The notes: a model not told the origin generated them from the letters alone. A stretch of 64,000 nucleotides of DNA from 2-12-FULL-35-15 sp036386835 (GCA_036386835.1 DASVUX010000011.1:124001-188000), one strand, 5' to 3'. Shown: positions 17,581 to 26,811, numbered from the stretch's first letter. Made by a program: numbers and translations.

Positions 17581-19536
17581 CTATTTGTAAATAATTACTT
17601 CCCAGTTGTAGTATTCCATGTTTGCCTTACCGGGGTTCCAGAAATAAACCTTCAGTTCATCCGCGGGAGTTTTAAACTCCGGCAATACAAACTGGAATTC
17701 CATACTTTGTTTTAATTCCACTGGCCTGAAGTAATCGCTAATAGTAAAATTCTGATAGAACAGCTGTTCGGTGCCTGTCGTAATGGAAGCCACTAACTGC
17801 ACATCCGGGATGTTCTTTTGAAACATGAGATCCGCGCTGACCAGCATCTTGAGTCCTGAACCGCTTTTAAGTTCCGCGGCTTTAACCGATACTGTCCTTC
17901 CGAACTCTGTAAGTGAATCTAATGAATCATGCCCATCCTTAACACTGTTGAACACTGAGCTGAAAACTACTCTGCCGGGGGTAATATTCAGGAACTCCTT
18001 CATTGTTTTAGACGCTGGTTTACTGCTTCTTTTGTAGAAGGATACAGTACCTGAATTTCCTATACATTCAAGCATTGAAGTGATATGCGGATAATTTTTA
18101 ATCACATCAGATACCAGGTAAATATCCTGGATGGCTACAAGGTCCCATTCAGCCCACTGCAGTGCAGTCCCGATATTTTTGTGGGTTGTTCCCATCACGG
18201 TATAGCCTTTCCTGTTCATGAGGATCAAAGGCGCATTGGTTGTATAGGCATCAATCACCAGGATCTTTGCTTCTTTTGATACACCTATGGAATCGAGGAA
18301 CTTTTCTGCACCTGTAAAGTTCTGCCTTGTTATTTCAACACGGTCCCAGGGAGCAGAAAAGTACCTTTCAGCCTGTGTATTTATATTAGATATAAGGAAC
18401 AGGATGCAGGTAATTATAAATATTGATCCCCAGCCGAGCTTTTCTTTCCTTGTGCTTATGCCAAGGTCTTTTATCACCATCAGGAACAGTAAAATCACCG
18501 GCACGAAGAAGGAATCGAGAAAATAGTAATCATGCGCATAATACTGCCGCGCCATTGCGAAGAAGTATGCAACAGCGCCAATGCTGATTATCAAACACTG
18601 GAACCAGTATTTTTTATCTTCTTCCTTATGCCCCTTTTGCTTATAAAACCTCAGCACAGAAAAAAGTACCAAAACGAACATCAGTATATAATGCCACATG
18701 GTGAAATAATGCAGGCACCACTGATCATACATCTGTGCTGTTATCTCTTTAAATTCCGCAAAACTTTTGGCCGGCATCAGGCTGTTAAGGAACATATTCC
18801 CATACATTCTTCCAAGGTGGATATTATGAAAATAGGATGCGGCAAATACTGTAAAAGCAACTGCGAACGCTATAAGCTCATCTCTCCGGAACCGCTTTTC
18901 CCTTATCAACAGAAAAAGCTGCTGCGCTGCAATCCCAATGAGAAATATAACAAATGGCAAACGCATTAATGAGGCAATTAAGAGAAATGCCACTGCGAAG
19001 TACAGGTGTTTCCTCAAGGAACTTTCCTTGTATGAAAAGAAAAAATAGTATCCTGCAAAGACACATGCGATTGATGGGATGCTTGGTATGAACCCAGCCT
19101 GGTAATAAATATAAACGGGAGAGAAAAAGGCGAAACAAACCACCATCCATGCCTTGATCTCTGACCTGCAGATCTTTTTCGCAAGAAGATAAAGGAAAAC
19201 GAGTCCCGCAATGCTGATCACCAATGTATATATCCTGAAAATTGCAGGAGCCATACTGCCTGCGAGCTTCATAATAAGCGCCACAATAAATTCATTCAAC
19301 GGAAGATCCACCCGGGTTATGCCTTCAACTGTTTGAAGGTTGAATGTTGCAGGATGGAAAATATCAAAACCGTTATCAAGAAAACGAAGTGCTATTGCAT
19401 ACCGGTCGCTCTGAGTCCATGCGTGTATGAAAGAAGGAAACAGGTCAATGGTAGAGTAATACAGTATTATACTGCTCACCACCAGGAAAATTACAAGTAA
19501 CGGGATAGAAATTTTATTTCGGGTATCTCCTATCAT
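17581..19536 (-). CDS. GT-C-type polytopic membrane glycosyltransferase-like protein
   Basis: A 651-residue protein with about 11-12 hydrophobic segments over residues 1-390 and a soluble C-terminal region of about 260 residues. The first extracytoplasmic loop contains an Asp-bearing sequence (WTQSDRYAIALRFLDNGFDIF) in the position of the catalytic Asp in GT-C/PMT-like enzymes that use polyprenyl-phosphate sugars. The last 140 residues look beta-rich and could be a carbohydrate-binding or accessory domain. It follows the next listed gene by 20 bp on the same strand. The exact sugar and acceptor cannot be inferred. Confidence 0.6.
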   Translation of the reverse strand: MIGDTRNKISIPLLVIFLVVSSIILYYSTIDLFPSFIHAWTQSDRYAIALRFLDNGFDIFHPATFNLQTVEGITRVDLPLNEFIVALIMKLAGSMAPAIFRIYTLVISIAGLVFLYLLAKKICRSEIKAWMVVCFAFFSPVYIYYQAGFIPSIPSIACVFAGYYFFFSYKESSLRKHLYFAVAFLLIASLMRLPFVIFLIGIAAQQLFLLIREKRFRRDELIAFAVAFTVFAASYFHNIHLGRMYGNMFLNSLMPAKSFAEFKEITAQMYDQWCLHYFTMWHYILMFVLVLFSVLRFYKQKGHKEEDKKYWFQCLIISIGAVAYFFAMARQYYAHDYYFLDSFFVPVILLFLMVIKDLGISTRKEKLGWGSIFIITCILFLISNINTQAERYFSAPWDRVEITRQNFTGAEKFLDSIGVSKEAKILVIDAYTTNAPLILMNRKGYTVMGTTHKNIGTALQWAEWDLVAIQDIYLVSDVIKNYPHITSMLECIGNSGTVSFYKRSSKPASKTMKEFLNITPGRVVFSSVFNSVKDGHDSLDSLTEFGRTVSVKAAELKSGSGLKMLVSADLMFQKNIPDVQLVASITTGTEQLFYQNFTISDYFRPVELKQSMEFQFVLPEFKTPADELKVYFWNPGKANMEYYNWEVIIYK

Positions 19537-19556
19537 CGGCCGGATGTTTATTAAAA

Positions 19557-21032
19557 CTAATTAATTTTTTTGTAACGGCACAAAGACTTGCCTGCTATCA
19601 TAAACTCTTCCCCGTCCTTCTGCAATAAATGCCAGTACTGTCCGATGGTTAAGGGGAAAATTTCGAGCCAGTCGTTCTTTACCAGGTATATGTACTCCGA
19701 CCTGAAAACCTCATTTACCAGTTCCTTATTCCGTCCGCCACCATGCTCCTTTGGAATAGCTTTTATATTTCCGGGATCAACAGCCGAAACAAGGTATGAG
19801 GTCCAGTAGTCAGCTATGATTGCGCATTTTCCCAGCTTTTTAAATCCTGATAAGCTTTCGATCCGCGGCTGAAGGCTCCCCGGCTCAACGTACCCCAGGA
19901 AATGTACAGTGCTGAATGAACCTATAACTGCAGTTATAATAATTACACTTTTAAGAACATTTCCTTTTCGTGCAGCCTGAATATTATCTACGAATAATAA
20001 AATACCCAGCAGTGCAGAAATATAAGTACAAATGTAGAAGCGCCTGCCATAACCGTCGGTGAGCGCCCACCGGGAGAATAAGATCACAACGAATATCAGC
20101 AGAATATCAAGAATAAAAAAGCGGAGCCAGAACTTCTGATCCGGCAGCAATATCTGCTTTCGTGCGAACCTTACCATTAATGCGATACTTATTATTAAAA
20201 AAAGATATAAGTAAATGCTCATCAAAGGCATGTTCTTGTTGAACGACAGAAGATTGATCATGGAATCTTTTGCAATGCGCAGGCCGTTCATCGCCTCAAA
20301 AAATGAATTTACACCAAGGTATTCCGCTTTTCCGGGAGGAGAAACGCTTTTCGCATATGAAACAAAACCGGCACACAGCAGTAAGCCTGCAATGATATAT
20401 ACCATGACTGTTTTATCGGGAAGCGAAAACCGGTGCCTTTTATAATGCACCCAAAACAAGGTAAATAACAAGGCAAAAACAGAAACAGCAGCAAGGTCGG
20501 ACACCCATATCTCCGCAATGAATATTATGATCAATAAGGAAAGATACAGATGCTTTCTTTTTCCTTGAACCGCACTGCCTTCTTCTCTGAGAACACTTAT
20601 AAAATACACCGCAAGCCCCAGTAAACAGTATTGAATTCCGTAAGGAAAGCGAAGGCTGTCAGCAAACCAGATTGGAGGAAGGAACCAGCAAATAGCCAAA
20701 ATTATTTTAGTGAATGTTTTTTTGAAAAGAGTCGAAAAACCAAGGAAACCAGCCAGCAGTAAAAGATAATTACTTACCGACACCGCATTTACAGGTGAGA
20801 AACCGATCTGCAGGAATACCTGCGCCATCATCGGCACGATCGTACCTCCCCGGTTTTGCCCCCAGCAATAAATATTTTCGGGCAGGTGGTAATAATGCGT
20901 CATTAAAATGCTCAGGGCATCATCTGAATTTAAAAGGGGGTAATAACGGAAAGAATAAAGCCGGTATGAAACGATAAGTATGCAGCAAAGGCAGAGCCAA
21001 TAAAAAAATTTCTCCCGCTTCCTATTGATCAT
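19557..21032 (-). CDS. Polytopic membrane protein, probable GT-C glycosyltransferase
   Basis: A 491-residue protein with about 10-11 hydrophobic segments. A paired-acid motif (LLNSDDALSILM, about residues 34-45) lies in the first extracytoplasmic loop, the expected place for GT-C catalytic acids, and a short soluble tail of about 110 residues follows. It is not recognisably homologous to the downstream gene beyond topology. It is the middle gene of a minus-strand run (gpsA, this gene, the larger GT-C-like gene). A role in cell-surface glycosylation is an inference. Confidence 0.55.
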   Translation of the reverse strand: MINRKREKFFYWLCLCCILIVSYRLYSFRYYPLLNSDDALSILMTHYYHLPENIYCWGQNRGGTIVPMMAQVFLQIGFSPVNAVSVSNYLLLLAGFLGFSTLFKKTFTKIILAICWFLPPIWFADSLRFPYGIQYCLLGLAVYFISVLREEGSAVQGKRKHLYLSLLIIIFIAEIWVSDLAAVSVFALLFTLFWVHYKRHRFSLPDKTVMVYIIAGLLLCAGFVSYAKSVSPPGKAEYLGVNSFFEAMNGLRIAKDSMINLLSFNKNMPLMSIYLYLFLIISIALMVRFARKQILLPDQKFWLRFFILDILLIFVVILFSRWALTDGYGRRFYICTYISALLGILLFVDNIQAARKGNVLKSVIIITAVIGSFSTVHFLGYVEPGSLQPRIESLSGFKKLGKCAIIADYWTSYLVSAVDPGNIKAIPKEHGGGRNKELVNEVFRSEYIYLVKNDWLEIFPLTIGQYWHLLQKDGEEFMIAGKSLCRYKKIN

Positions 21033-21061
21033 GGATTTAAGAATATCGGCCGCATCAGGGC

Positions 21062-22054
21062 TCAGGACAATTTATCTGTAAGCAATTTCATTTCGATTGC
21101 GGGGGAGATCCGTTCATAAACTATATTGTAAACAGCGTTGGTAATCGGCATCTCTACTTTATATTTCTTATTGATCTCATAGATGCATTTTACACCGTAA
21201 AACCCTTCAGCGATCATATTCATCTCCATCTGGGCATACTTAACGGAATACCCTTTACCCACCATATTCCCGAACATACGGTTCCGGCTGAACTGTGAGT
21301 ACGCTGTTACAAGAAGATCGCCAAGGTAAGCCGAGCTTTTGATATCCCGGTCGATCGGGTGCACCACATCCACGAAGGCCTTTATTTCCTGGATCGCATT
21401 CGATATCAGGACTGCCTGGAAATTATCCCCATAGCCAAGGCCGTGACAGATCCCGCTTGCAATCGCAAAAACATTTTTAAGCACCGCAGAATATTCCGTT
21501 CCGAAAATATCATCGGATACTGTTGTTTTGATGTAACGGCAATTCAGCTTCGAAGCCACATAGCCGGCATTCTCAAGATTCTGTGAAGCAATGGTTAAGT
21601 AAGAAAGTTTCTCCATCGCAACTTCCTCTGCATGGCACGGACCTGTAATAACACCAATGTTGTCCATCGGAATAGAATATTCGGTATTGAAGAATTCACC
21701 AACGATCAGGTTATGTTCAGGTACAATTCCTTTGATCGCGGAGAAAACCTGTTTGTCTTTGAAATCCTCTGCGGTCATGCCCGTAAGTGCTTCTTTTAAA
21801 AACGCTGATGGCACTGCCATGATCAGGATGTCGGCACCGGCTATAACTTCTTTCAGGTTTGTATTCAGGAGCAGCTTGCTGGTATCAAACTCAACAGAAG
21901 TAAGATAGTTGGGGTTATGCCTGTATTTGGAAATGTGCTCCACCACAGCAGTACTCCTGAGCCACCAATGTGTCTGCGCAGAATTATTACAAAGCATCTT
22001 AACGATTGCCGTTGCCCAGCTTCCGCCTCCAATAACTGCTATCTTTTTATCCAA
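21062..22054 (-). CDS. gpsA: Glycerol-3-phosphate dehydrogenase (NAD(P)+)
   Basis: Reduces dihydroxyacetone phosphate to sn-glycerol 3-phosphate for phospholipid synthesis. At 330 residues it has typical length. Landmarks are the Rossmann motif GGGSWATA (about 9-16), SAIKGI, ITGPCHAEEV, the catalytic-Lys region TEYSAVLKNVFAIASG, and the substrate-binding FSRNRMFG. It is 62 bp downstream of lysS on the same strand and could be co-transcribed with it. Confidence 0.96.
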   Translation of the reverse strand: MDKKIAVIGGGSWATAIVKMLCNNSAQTHWWLRSTAVVEHISKYRHNPNYLTSVEFDTSKLLLNTNLKEVIAGADILIMAVPSAFLKEALTGMTAEDFKDKQVFSAIKGIVPEHNLIVGEFFNTEYSIPMDNIGVITGPCHAEEVAMEKLSYLTIASQNLENAGYVASKLNCRYIKTTVSDDIFGTEYSAVLKNVFAIASGICHGLGYGDNFQAVLISNAIQEIKAFVDVVHPIDRDIKSSAYLGDLLVTAYSQFSRNRMFGNMVGKGYSVKYAQMEMNMIAEGFYGVKCIYEINKKYKVEMPITNAVYNIVYERISPAIEMKLLTDKLS

Positions 22055-22116
22055 TTGTTTTCTTAAAATTTAATTATTTTCTTAAAGCAGTGCACTCCCC
22101 GACTTCCTCTTAACTA

Positions 22117-23826
22117 TTAATTGTTGGTCTGATAAACAGGCCCTTCGCGTTTCACCAGGTTTCTTTCCTCCAGCGAATTCATCATTTTCTGAAGCTGGTT
22201 CTTTGACATCCCCAGGCTTTCACTGATCGTAGCAAGGGTTGCAGGGTTTTGTTTTTTCACCTCATCAAGGATCTTCACCTCTTCAGGCTTCAGGTCAGCG
22301 GCTGCCTTTTTAATTTCTTCCGGCCTCATCTGGGGGAAAAATAAAACATCCTGGATTGAAACATTGTTCGTCATGATCATTGCAAGCCGGTCGATACCGA
22401 TACCAATTCCTGCTGTTGGCGGCATGCCGTATTCAAGCGCGCGGAGGAAATCCTGGTCAATGAACATGGCCTCATCATCACCTCTTTCCATAAGCTTTAC
22501 CTGTTCCTCAAAACGCTCACGCTGATCGATAGGATCATTTAATTCCGAGTAAGCATTTGCAAGTTCTTTACCATTCACCATCAGCTCAAAACGCTCAACG
22601 AGCCCCGGTTTGCTGCGGTGCTTTTTTGTAAGCGGGCTCATCTCGACAGGATAATCCGTGATGAAAGTCGGCTGAATATAATTTCCTTCGCACTTAGCCC
22701 CAAAGATCTCATCAATCAGCTTGCCTTTACCCATGCTTGGAGCAACATCAATCTTTAACTGCCTGCACGCCTCGCGCAGCTGCTCTTCATCCATGTTGCT
22801 GATATCGATCCCGGTAAATTCCTTAATGGAATCAAACATGGTGATCCGCTTGAACGGACGCTTAAAATCTATGGTTTTGTCCCCTACTGTAACCGCAGTT
22901 GTGCCATTAAGATCAAGCGCTATTCTTTCAATTAGCTCTTCCGTAATGTCCATCATCCAGTTATAATCCTTGTATGCAACATACAATTCCATTACAGTAA
23001 ACTCAGGATTATGTGTGCGGTCCATCCCTTCGTTACGGAAGTTCCTCGAAAATTCGTATACCCCGTCAAACCCGCCAACGATCAGTCTTTTTAAATAAAG
23101 CTCATTTGCAATCCTCAGGTACATCGGGATATTAAGAGAATTGTGATGCGTAACAAAAGGGCGTGCGGATGCCCCTCCTGGGATGGCCTGCAACACAGGC
23201 GTATCCACTTCAAGATATCCTTTGCTGTTATAAAAATCACGGATCGTATTCACCATTTTAGTCCGTTTGATGAATGTTTCTTTCACTCCCGGGTTCACGA
23301 TCAGGTCCACATAACGCTGACGGTAACGGAATTCGGGATCGGTAACTTCGTCAAAAGTGTTTCCGTCCTCATCGCGTTTAACTATTGGCAGCGGACGAAG
23401 GGATTTGCTGAGCATTTTGAATGTGCGCGCATGAATGGAGATTTCTCCTACCTTCGTTACAAATACATCCCCGGTGATCCCGATGATGTCTCCAAGGTCA
23501 GTTTGCTTTTTAAACAACTGGTCAAAAAGGCTTTTATCTTCCCCCGGGCAAATATCATCGCGCTTTATGTAAACCTGGATCCGTCCTGTGGAATCCTGCA
23601 GGCTGACAAAACAAGCTTTTCCCATATCACGGTTGCTCATTACACGGCCTGCAATGTTTATATTTTTGAACTCTTCCGATTTTTCCTGGCTGAAATTTTC
23701 GAGAATATCCCTGGCTGTTGCATTAATCTCCACTAATTCCGCGGGATATGCATCAATACCCATCTTTGTAATCTCTTCGAGTTTAGACCTTCTCAATAAT
23801 TCCTGTTCACTTAGCTCAATGCTCAT
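22117..23826 (-). CDS. lysS: Lysyl-tRNA synthetase (class II)
   Basis: Charges tRNA-Lys. It has an N-terminal OB-fold anticodon-binding domain (about 55-160; NIAGRVMSNRDMGKACFVSLQD) and the class II catalytic core with motif 1 near FLEVDTPVLQ-like YLEVDTPVLQAIPGG, motif 2 FRNEGMDRTHNPEF and motif 3 GIGIGIDRLAMIM. Unusually, after the core (from about residue 500) there is a 65-residue tail with a short winged-helix-like sequence (ESLGMSKNQLQKMMNSLEERNLVKREG); similar C-terminal extensions occur in some Bacteroidota enzymes. Total length is 569 residues. Confidence 0.95.
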   Translation of the reverse strand: MSIELSEQELLRRSKLEEITKMGIDAYPAELVEINATARDILENFSQEKSEEFKNINIAGRVMSNRDMGKACFVSLQDSTGRIQVYIKRDDICPGEDKSLFDQLFKKQTDLGDIIGITGDVFVTKVGEISIHARTFKMLSKSLRPLPIVKRDEDGNTFDEVTDPEFRYRQRYVDLIVNPGVKETFIKRTKMVNTIRDFYNSKGYLEVDTPVLQAIPGGASARPFVTHHNSLNIPMYLRIANELYLKRLIVGGFDGVYEFSRNFRNEGMDRTHNPEFTVMELYVAYKDYNWMMDITEELIERIALDLNGTTAVTVGDKTIDFKRPFKRITMFDSIKEFTGIDISNMDEEQLREACRQLKIDVAPSMGKGKLIDEIFGAKCEGNYIQPTFITDYPVEMSPLTKKHRSKPGLVERFELMVNGKELANAYSELNDPIDQRERFEEQVKLMERGDDEAMFIDQDFLRALEYGMPPTAGIGIGIDRLAMIMTNNVSIQDVLFFPQMRPEEIKKAAADLKPEEVKILDEVKKQNPATLATISESLGMSKNQLQKMMNSLEERNLVKREGPVYQTNN

Positions 23827-23954
23827 TTTGTAATTAAATTTTTGCGTAAATATACGCTCAAAGGGCTAATAAATAATGCATTTAGACATCAATTTTTGGC
23901 TTATTATTTAAGCAAATTATGTATTTTTACCACCCCTTGAGAATCTGAAATAAC

Positions 23955-24935
23955 ATGAAGACACTGGTAGAAAATTTTTCATCGCAACTCACTGAAGCAA
24001 TCAAAATAGGAAGCAATGCGAAGCTTACTGCATCCGGCAAAGAAATTTCCAATGTGCTTATCTGCGGCCTGGGCGGTTCGGGCATAGGCGGCAGTATTGT
24101 AAATGAACTGGTAATCGGCAATGCAAACGTTCCTGTGAACATTTGCAAAGGATATTTTATTCCTGCTTATGTGAATGAGAACACACTTGTGATCATTTCT
24201 TCTTATTCAGGCAATACCGAAGAAACGCTTAACTGCATGACCCTTGCACTTGCAAAGAATGCAAAGGTGACGGCAGTTACTTCTGGCGGAAAAGTATTGG
24301 AAACGTCAAAAGCGAAAGGCTTTGATTGCATCCTTCTGCCGGGCGGCATGCCACCACGCTCCTGCCTGGGATATTCCCTTACACAATTATTTTTCATCCT
24401 TGATTTCCACAAGGTGATCAAAATGAATTTTAAAGCGGACCTGCAGTCTGCTGTTCAACTTCTTAATACCGAGAAAATTAACATCATTGCTGAAGCAACT
24501 ATAATTGCTGAGAAAATAAACGGGAAGATCCCTGTGATCTATTCAACAACAAACAATGAAGGCATTTCTATCCGCTTCCGCCAGCAGCTGAATGAAAATG
24601 CCAAAATTCTTTGCTGGCACCAGGTTATTCCTGAAATGAACCACAATGAACTCGTTGGCTGGACCCAGAAGAACGATAATCTCTGTGTATTGATCCTTCT
24701 AGATAAGGATGATTACTCCCGCAACCTTGCCCGGGTTGATATTAACAAAGAAGTGATCAAGAAATATGCTGATGTGCGTGAAATTTGGTCAAAAGGAAAT
24801 TCCGCAATTGAAAAAGCTATTTACTTTATCCATCTCTGCGACTGGATCTCTGTTATCCTTGGCGAGAACCGCGGTGTCGATCTTATGGAAGTAAACGTGA
24901 TCAACGCATTGAAATCCAAACTTTCTGAAATTTAA
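23955..24935 (+). CDS. Bifunctional phosphoglucose/phosphomannose isomerase
   Basis: Interconverts glucose 6-phosphate or mannose 6-phosphate with fructose 6-phosphate. The 326 residues match the short SIS-domain family (TIGR02128-type) rather than classical Pgi. Two SIS domains are visible: ICGLGGSGIGGSIVNELV and SSYSGNTEETLNCM in the first, and the NNEGISIRFRQQLNENAK / PEMNHNELVGW block in the second, which carries the catalytic His/Glu. It is divergent from lysS. Confidence 0.9.
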   Translation: MKTLVENFSSQLTEAIKIGSNAKLTASGKEISNVLICGLGGSGIGGSIVNELVIGNANVPVNICKGYFIPAYVNENTLVIISSYSGNTEETLNCMTLALAKNAKVTAVTSGGKVLETSKAKGFDCILLPGGMPPRSCLGYSLTQLFFILDFHKVIKMNFKADLQSAVQLLNTEKINIIAEATIIAEKINGKIPVIYSTTNNEGISIRFRQQLNENAKILCWHQVIPEMNHNELVGWTQKNDNLCVLILLDKDDYSRNLARVDINKEVIKKYADVREIWSKGNSAIEKAIYFIHLCDWISVILGENRGVDLMEVNVINALKSKLSEI

Positions 24936-24956
24936 GTTCGATTTTATCCTGCGCGC

Positions 24957-25013
24957 TTTCCCGGCTCTGCTCCAAAATGACCGCGCGATAGTCATTCGGG
25001 CGAAGCCGGGAAA
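24957..25013. repeat. GC-rich inverted-repeat element (REP-like)
   Basis: TTTCCCGGCT (24957-24966) and AGCCGGGAAA (25004-25013) are exact complements separated by 37 bp of GC-rich sequence, in an otherwise AT-rich intergenic gap. There is no T-tract, so a terminator is unlikely. Confidence 0.5.
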
Positions 25014-25055
25014 CGTGGGTCGTGATTAATTTAGCCTCAACCTCTCTATAACCAA

Positions 25056-25757
25056 ATGCAAAAAGTAAAATTCACTGACCTCGGCCTCATCGACTATAAG
25101 ATTGCGTGGGACCACCAGGAAAAGCTGTTTGATTCGGTTGTACAAACCAAGATCTCCAACCGTACAAAATCTCCCGGCTCTATTCTCCCGACTCCGGGTT
25201 ATTTACTTTTTTGTGAACATCCGCATGTCTATACACTTGGCAACAGCGGCAAGCAGGAACATCTTCTGGTCAACGAAACTCAGCTCAAAGAGAAGAACGC
25301 AACTTATTACAAGATCAACCGTGGCGGTGATATAACCTATCACGGCCCCGGCCAGATTGTAGGTTATCCTATCCTTGATCTTGATAATTTTTTTACTGAT
25401 ATACATAAATACCTGCGGCTGCTTGAAGAAATGGTGATCCGCACATTATCAGAATATGGAATCAACTCGGGCAGGAGCAGCGGGGAAACCGGTGTGTGGC
25501 TGGATGCAGGCAATCCGTCAAAAGCGAGAAAGATCTGCGCCCTGGGTGTCCGCGCGAGCAGATGGGTAACAATGCATGGCTTTGCTTTGAATGTAAACGC
25601 AGACCTTAATTATTTTGGCAACATCATTCCCTGCGGGATCGTTGACAAGGCAGTAACCTCGATGGACAAAGAACTGGGGATAAAGGTGAATGAGGAAGAA
25701 GTTAAAATAAAGCTGAAGAAACATTTCGCTGAGCTTTTTGAATGTGAGCTGATTTAA
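25056..25757 (+). CDS. lipB: Lipoyl(octanoyl) transferase
   Basis: Transfers octanoate from acyl carrier protein to lipoyl domains in lipoate synthesis. At 233 residues, the diagnostic elements are present: the RGGDITYHGPGQ loop, the catalytic Lys region KICALGVRASRWVTMHG, and the catalytic Cys in IIPCGIVDKAVTSM. It is 40 bp upstream of the B12-dependent regulator, but a functional link is not evident. Confidence 0.96.
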   Translation: MQKVKFTDLGLIDYKIAWDHQEKLFDSVVQTKISNRTKSPGSILPTPGYLLFCEHPHVYTLGNSGKQEHLLVNETQLKEKNATYYKINRGGDITYHGPGQIVGYPILDLDNFFTDIHKYLRLLEEMVIRTLSEYGINSGRSSGETGVWLDAGNPSKARKICALGVRASRWVTMHGFALNVNADLNYFGNIIPCGIVDKAVTSMDKELGIKVNEEEVKIKLKKHFAELFECELI

Positions 25758-25797
25758 ACAATAATACCTGCACGCTGTTGATAGAGGTAAATAAAAC

Positions 25798-26676
25798 ATG
25801 AACTGCCGCTTTTCCATAAAAGACCTTGAGAAATTATCCGGTATCAAAGCACATACGCTTCGGATCTGGGAACAGCGTTACGGCATTCTTAAGCCGGAGC
25901 GGACAGACACCAATATCCGGTGGTATTGCAACGATAAGCTCAAACACCTCCTTAATGTTGCTTTCCTTTACGAGCGTGGTTACAAGATCTCCAAAATAGC
26001 GGCTTTGAATCCCGGCGATGTTGTTAAGGAAGTAAATAAAATTGTTGATAAGGACGAGAATGTATGTGATCAGATCAGGGGCCTCGTATTATCCATGGTG
26101 GAACTGGATGAAGAACGCTTTGAGCAGATCATCACGAATAACATTGATCATCATGGCTTTTCAGCTGCAATAGAAAAAATTGTTTACCCTTTTCTTAATA
26201 AAATTGGCGTTATGTGGCAGACGGGCAGCATTAATCCCGCCCAGGAACACTTCATCTCAAACCTGATCCGCCAAAAACTTATTGCTGCAATTGACCGGCA
26301 GCAGCCTGCACCGAATGAACACCGGCTGAAGTTCATCCTTTTCCTGCCCGATGGCGAGCTGCATGAACTAAGTCTTTTATACTTCAATTATCTCCTGCGT
26401 TCCGAAGGGCATTCTGTAACTTATCTTGGACAATCAGTGCCGCTGGAAGATCTTAAGAGAGTCGCGGAAATAAAAAAGCCGGACTATCTCGTTTCTGTGT
26501 TAACGCATATAATTGAGAAGCCCGAAACGCTCATTCAAGAACTTTCTTCATTATTTCCTGAAACCCATATCCTTCTGTCAGGCTCCCAGGTGGTGGATAG
26601 CCTTAAAAATCCGCCCGGTAATATTAAAGTATTTACCTGCCCACAGGACCTCCTCAAGTTTTTCCCTCAAAACTAG
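25798..26676 (+). CDS. CarH/LitR-like B12-binding MerR regulator
   Basis: A 292-residue predicted photoreceptor repressor. The MerR DNA-binding domain is at about 5-75 (TLRIWEQRYGILKPERTDTNIRWY), a four-helix B12-contacting domain at about 90-170 and a Rossmann B12-binding domain at about 177-290. It has the adenosylcobalamin light-sensing signature W-x9-E-H exactly (W140, E150, H151), and H189 in GELHELS is the expected lower axial cobalt ligand. The residue after W140 is Gln, where the Thermus thermophilus CarH has His132, the residue that ligates cobalt after photolysis. An ECF sigma factor and a photolyase follow, supporting a light-response role. Confidence 0.88.
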   Translation: MNCRFSIKDLEKLSGIKAHTLRIWEQRYGILKPERTDTNIRWYCNDKLKHLLNVAFLYERGYKISKIAALNPGDVVKEVNKIVDKDENVCDQIRGLVLSMVELDEERFEQIITNNIDHHGFSAAIEKIVYPFLNKIGVMWQTGSINPAQEHFISNLIRQKLIAAIDRQQPAPNEHRLKFILFLPDGELHELSLLYFNYLLRSEGHSVTYLGQSVPLEDLKRVAEIKKPDYLVSVLTHIIEKPETLIQELSSLFPETHILLSGSQVVDSLKNPPGNIKVFTCPQDLLKFFPQN

Positions 26677-26738
26677 ATTGGCATAATTCGCTGATCCTAA
26701 ACTGGTTATATTATTAGTTATTCCTTCGACTAATATTC

Positions 26739-26768
26739 TGTTTAACTATTGTTATATTTAATTAAACA
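26739..26768. promoter_or_regulatory. Operator-like inverted repeat, copy 1
   Basis: TGTTTAA (26739-26745), 16 bp, TTAAACA (26762-26768). The same arms and spacing recur 43 bp downstream. Half-site centres are 23 bp apart, about two helical turns. Candidate binding site for the adjacent MerR/B12 regulator. Confidence 0.55.
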
Positions 26769-26774
26769 AATTTG

Positions 26775-26804
26775 TTTGATCTGTTTAATTTTTTTGTAAT
26801 TTTG
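26775..26804 (+). promoter_or_regulatory. Promoter of the ECF sigma gene
   Basis: TTTG (26775-26778), 18 bp, TAATTTTG (26797-26804). Start codon at 26831. The -33 box lies within the 14-bp palindrome at 26764-26777 and just past it; the -7 box lies inside operator copy 2. Confidence 0.6.
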
Positions 26805-26811
26805 TTAAACA
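26782..26811. promoter_or_regulatory. Operator-like inverted repeat, copy 2
   Basis: TGTTTAA (26782-26788), 16 bp, TTAAACA (26805-26811), identical in arms and spacing to copy 1. It straddles the predicted -7 box of the sigma-factor promoter, the position expected of a repressor operator. Confidence 0.6.

Noticed and set aside
23143..23736. A 197-codon plus-strand frame opposite lysS.
   Set aside because: Antisense to the well-conserved lysS core; no independent coding evidence.
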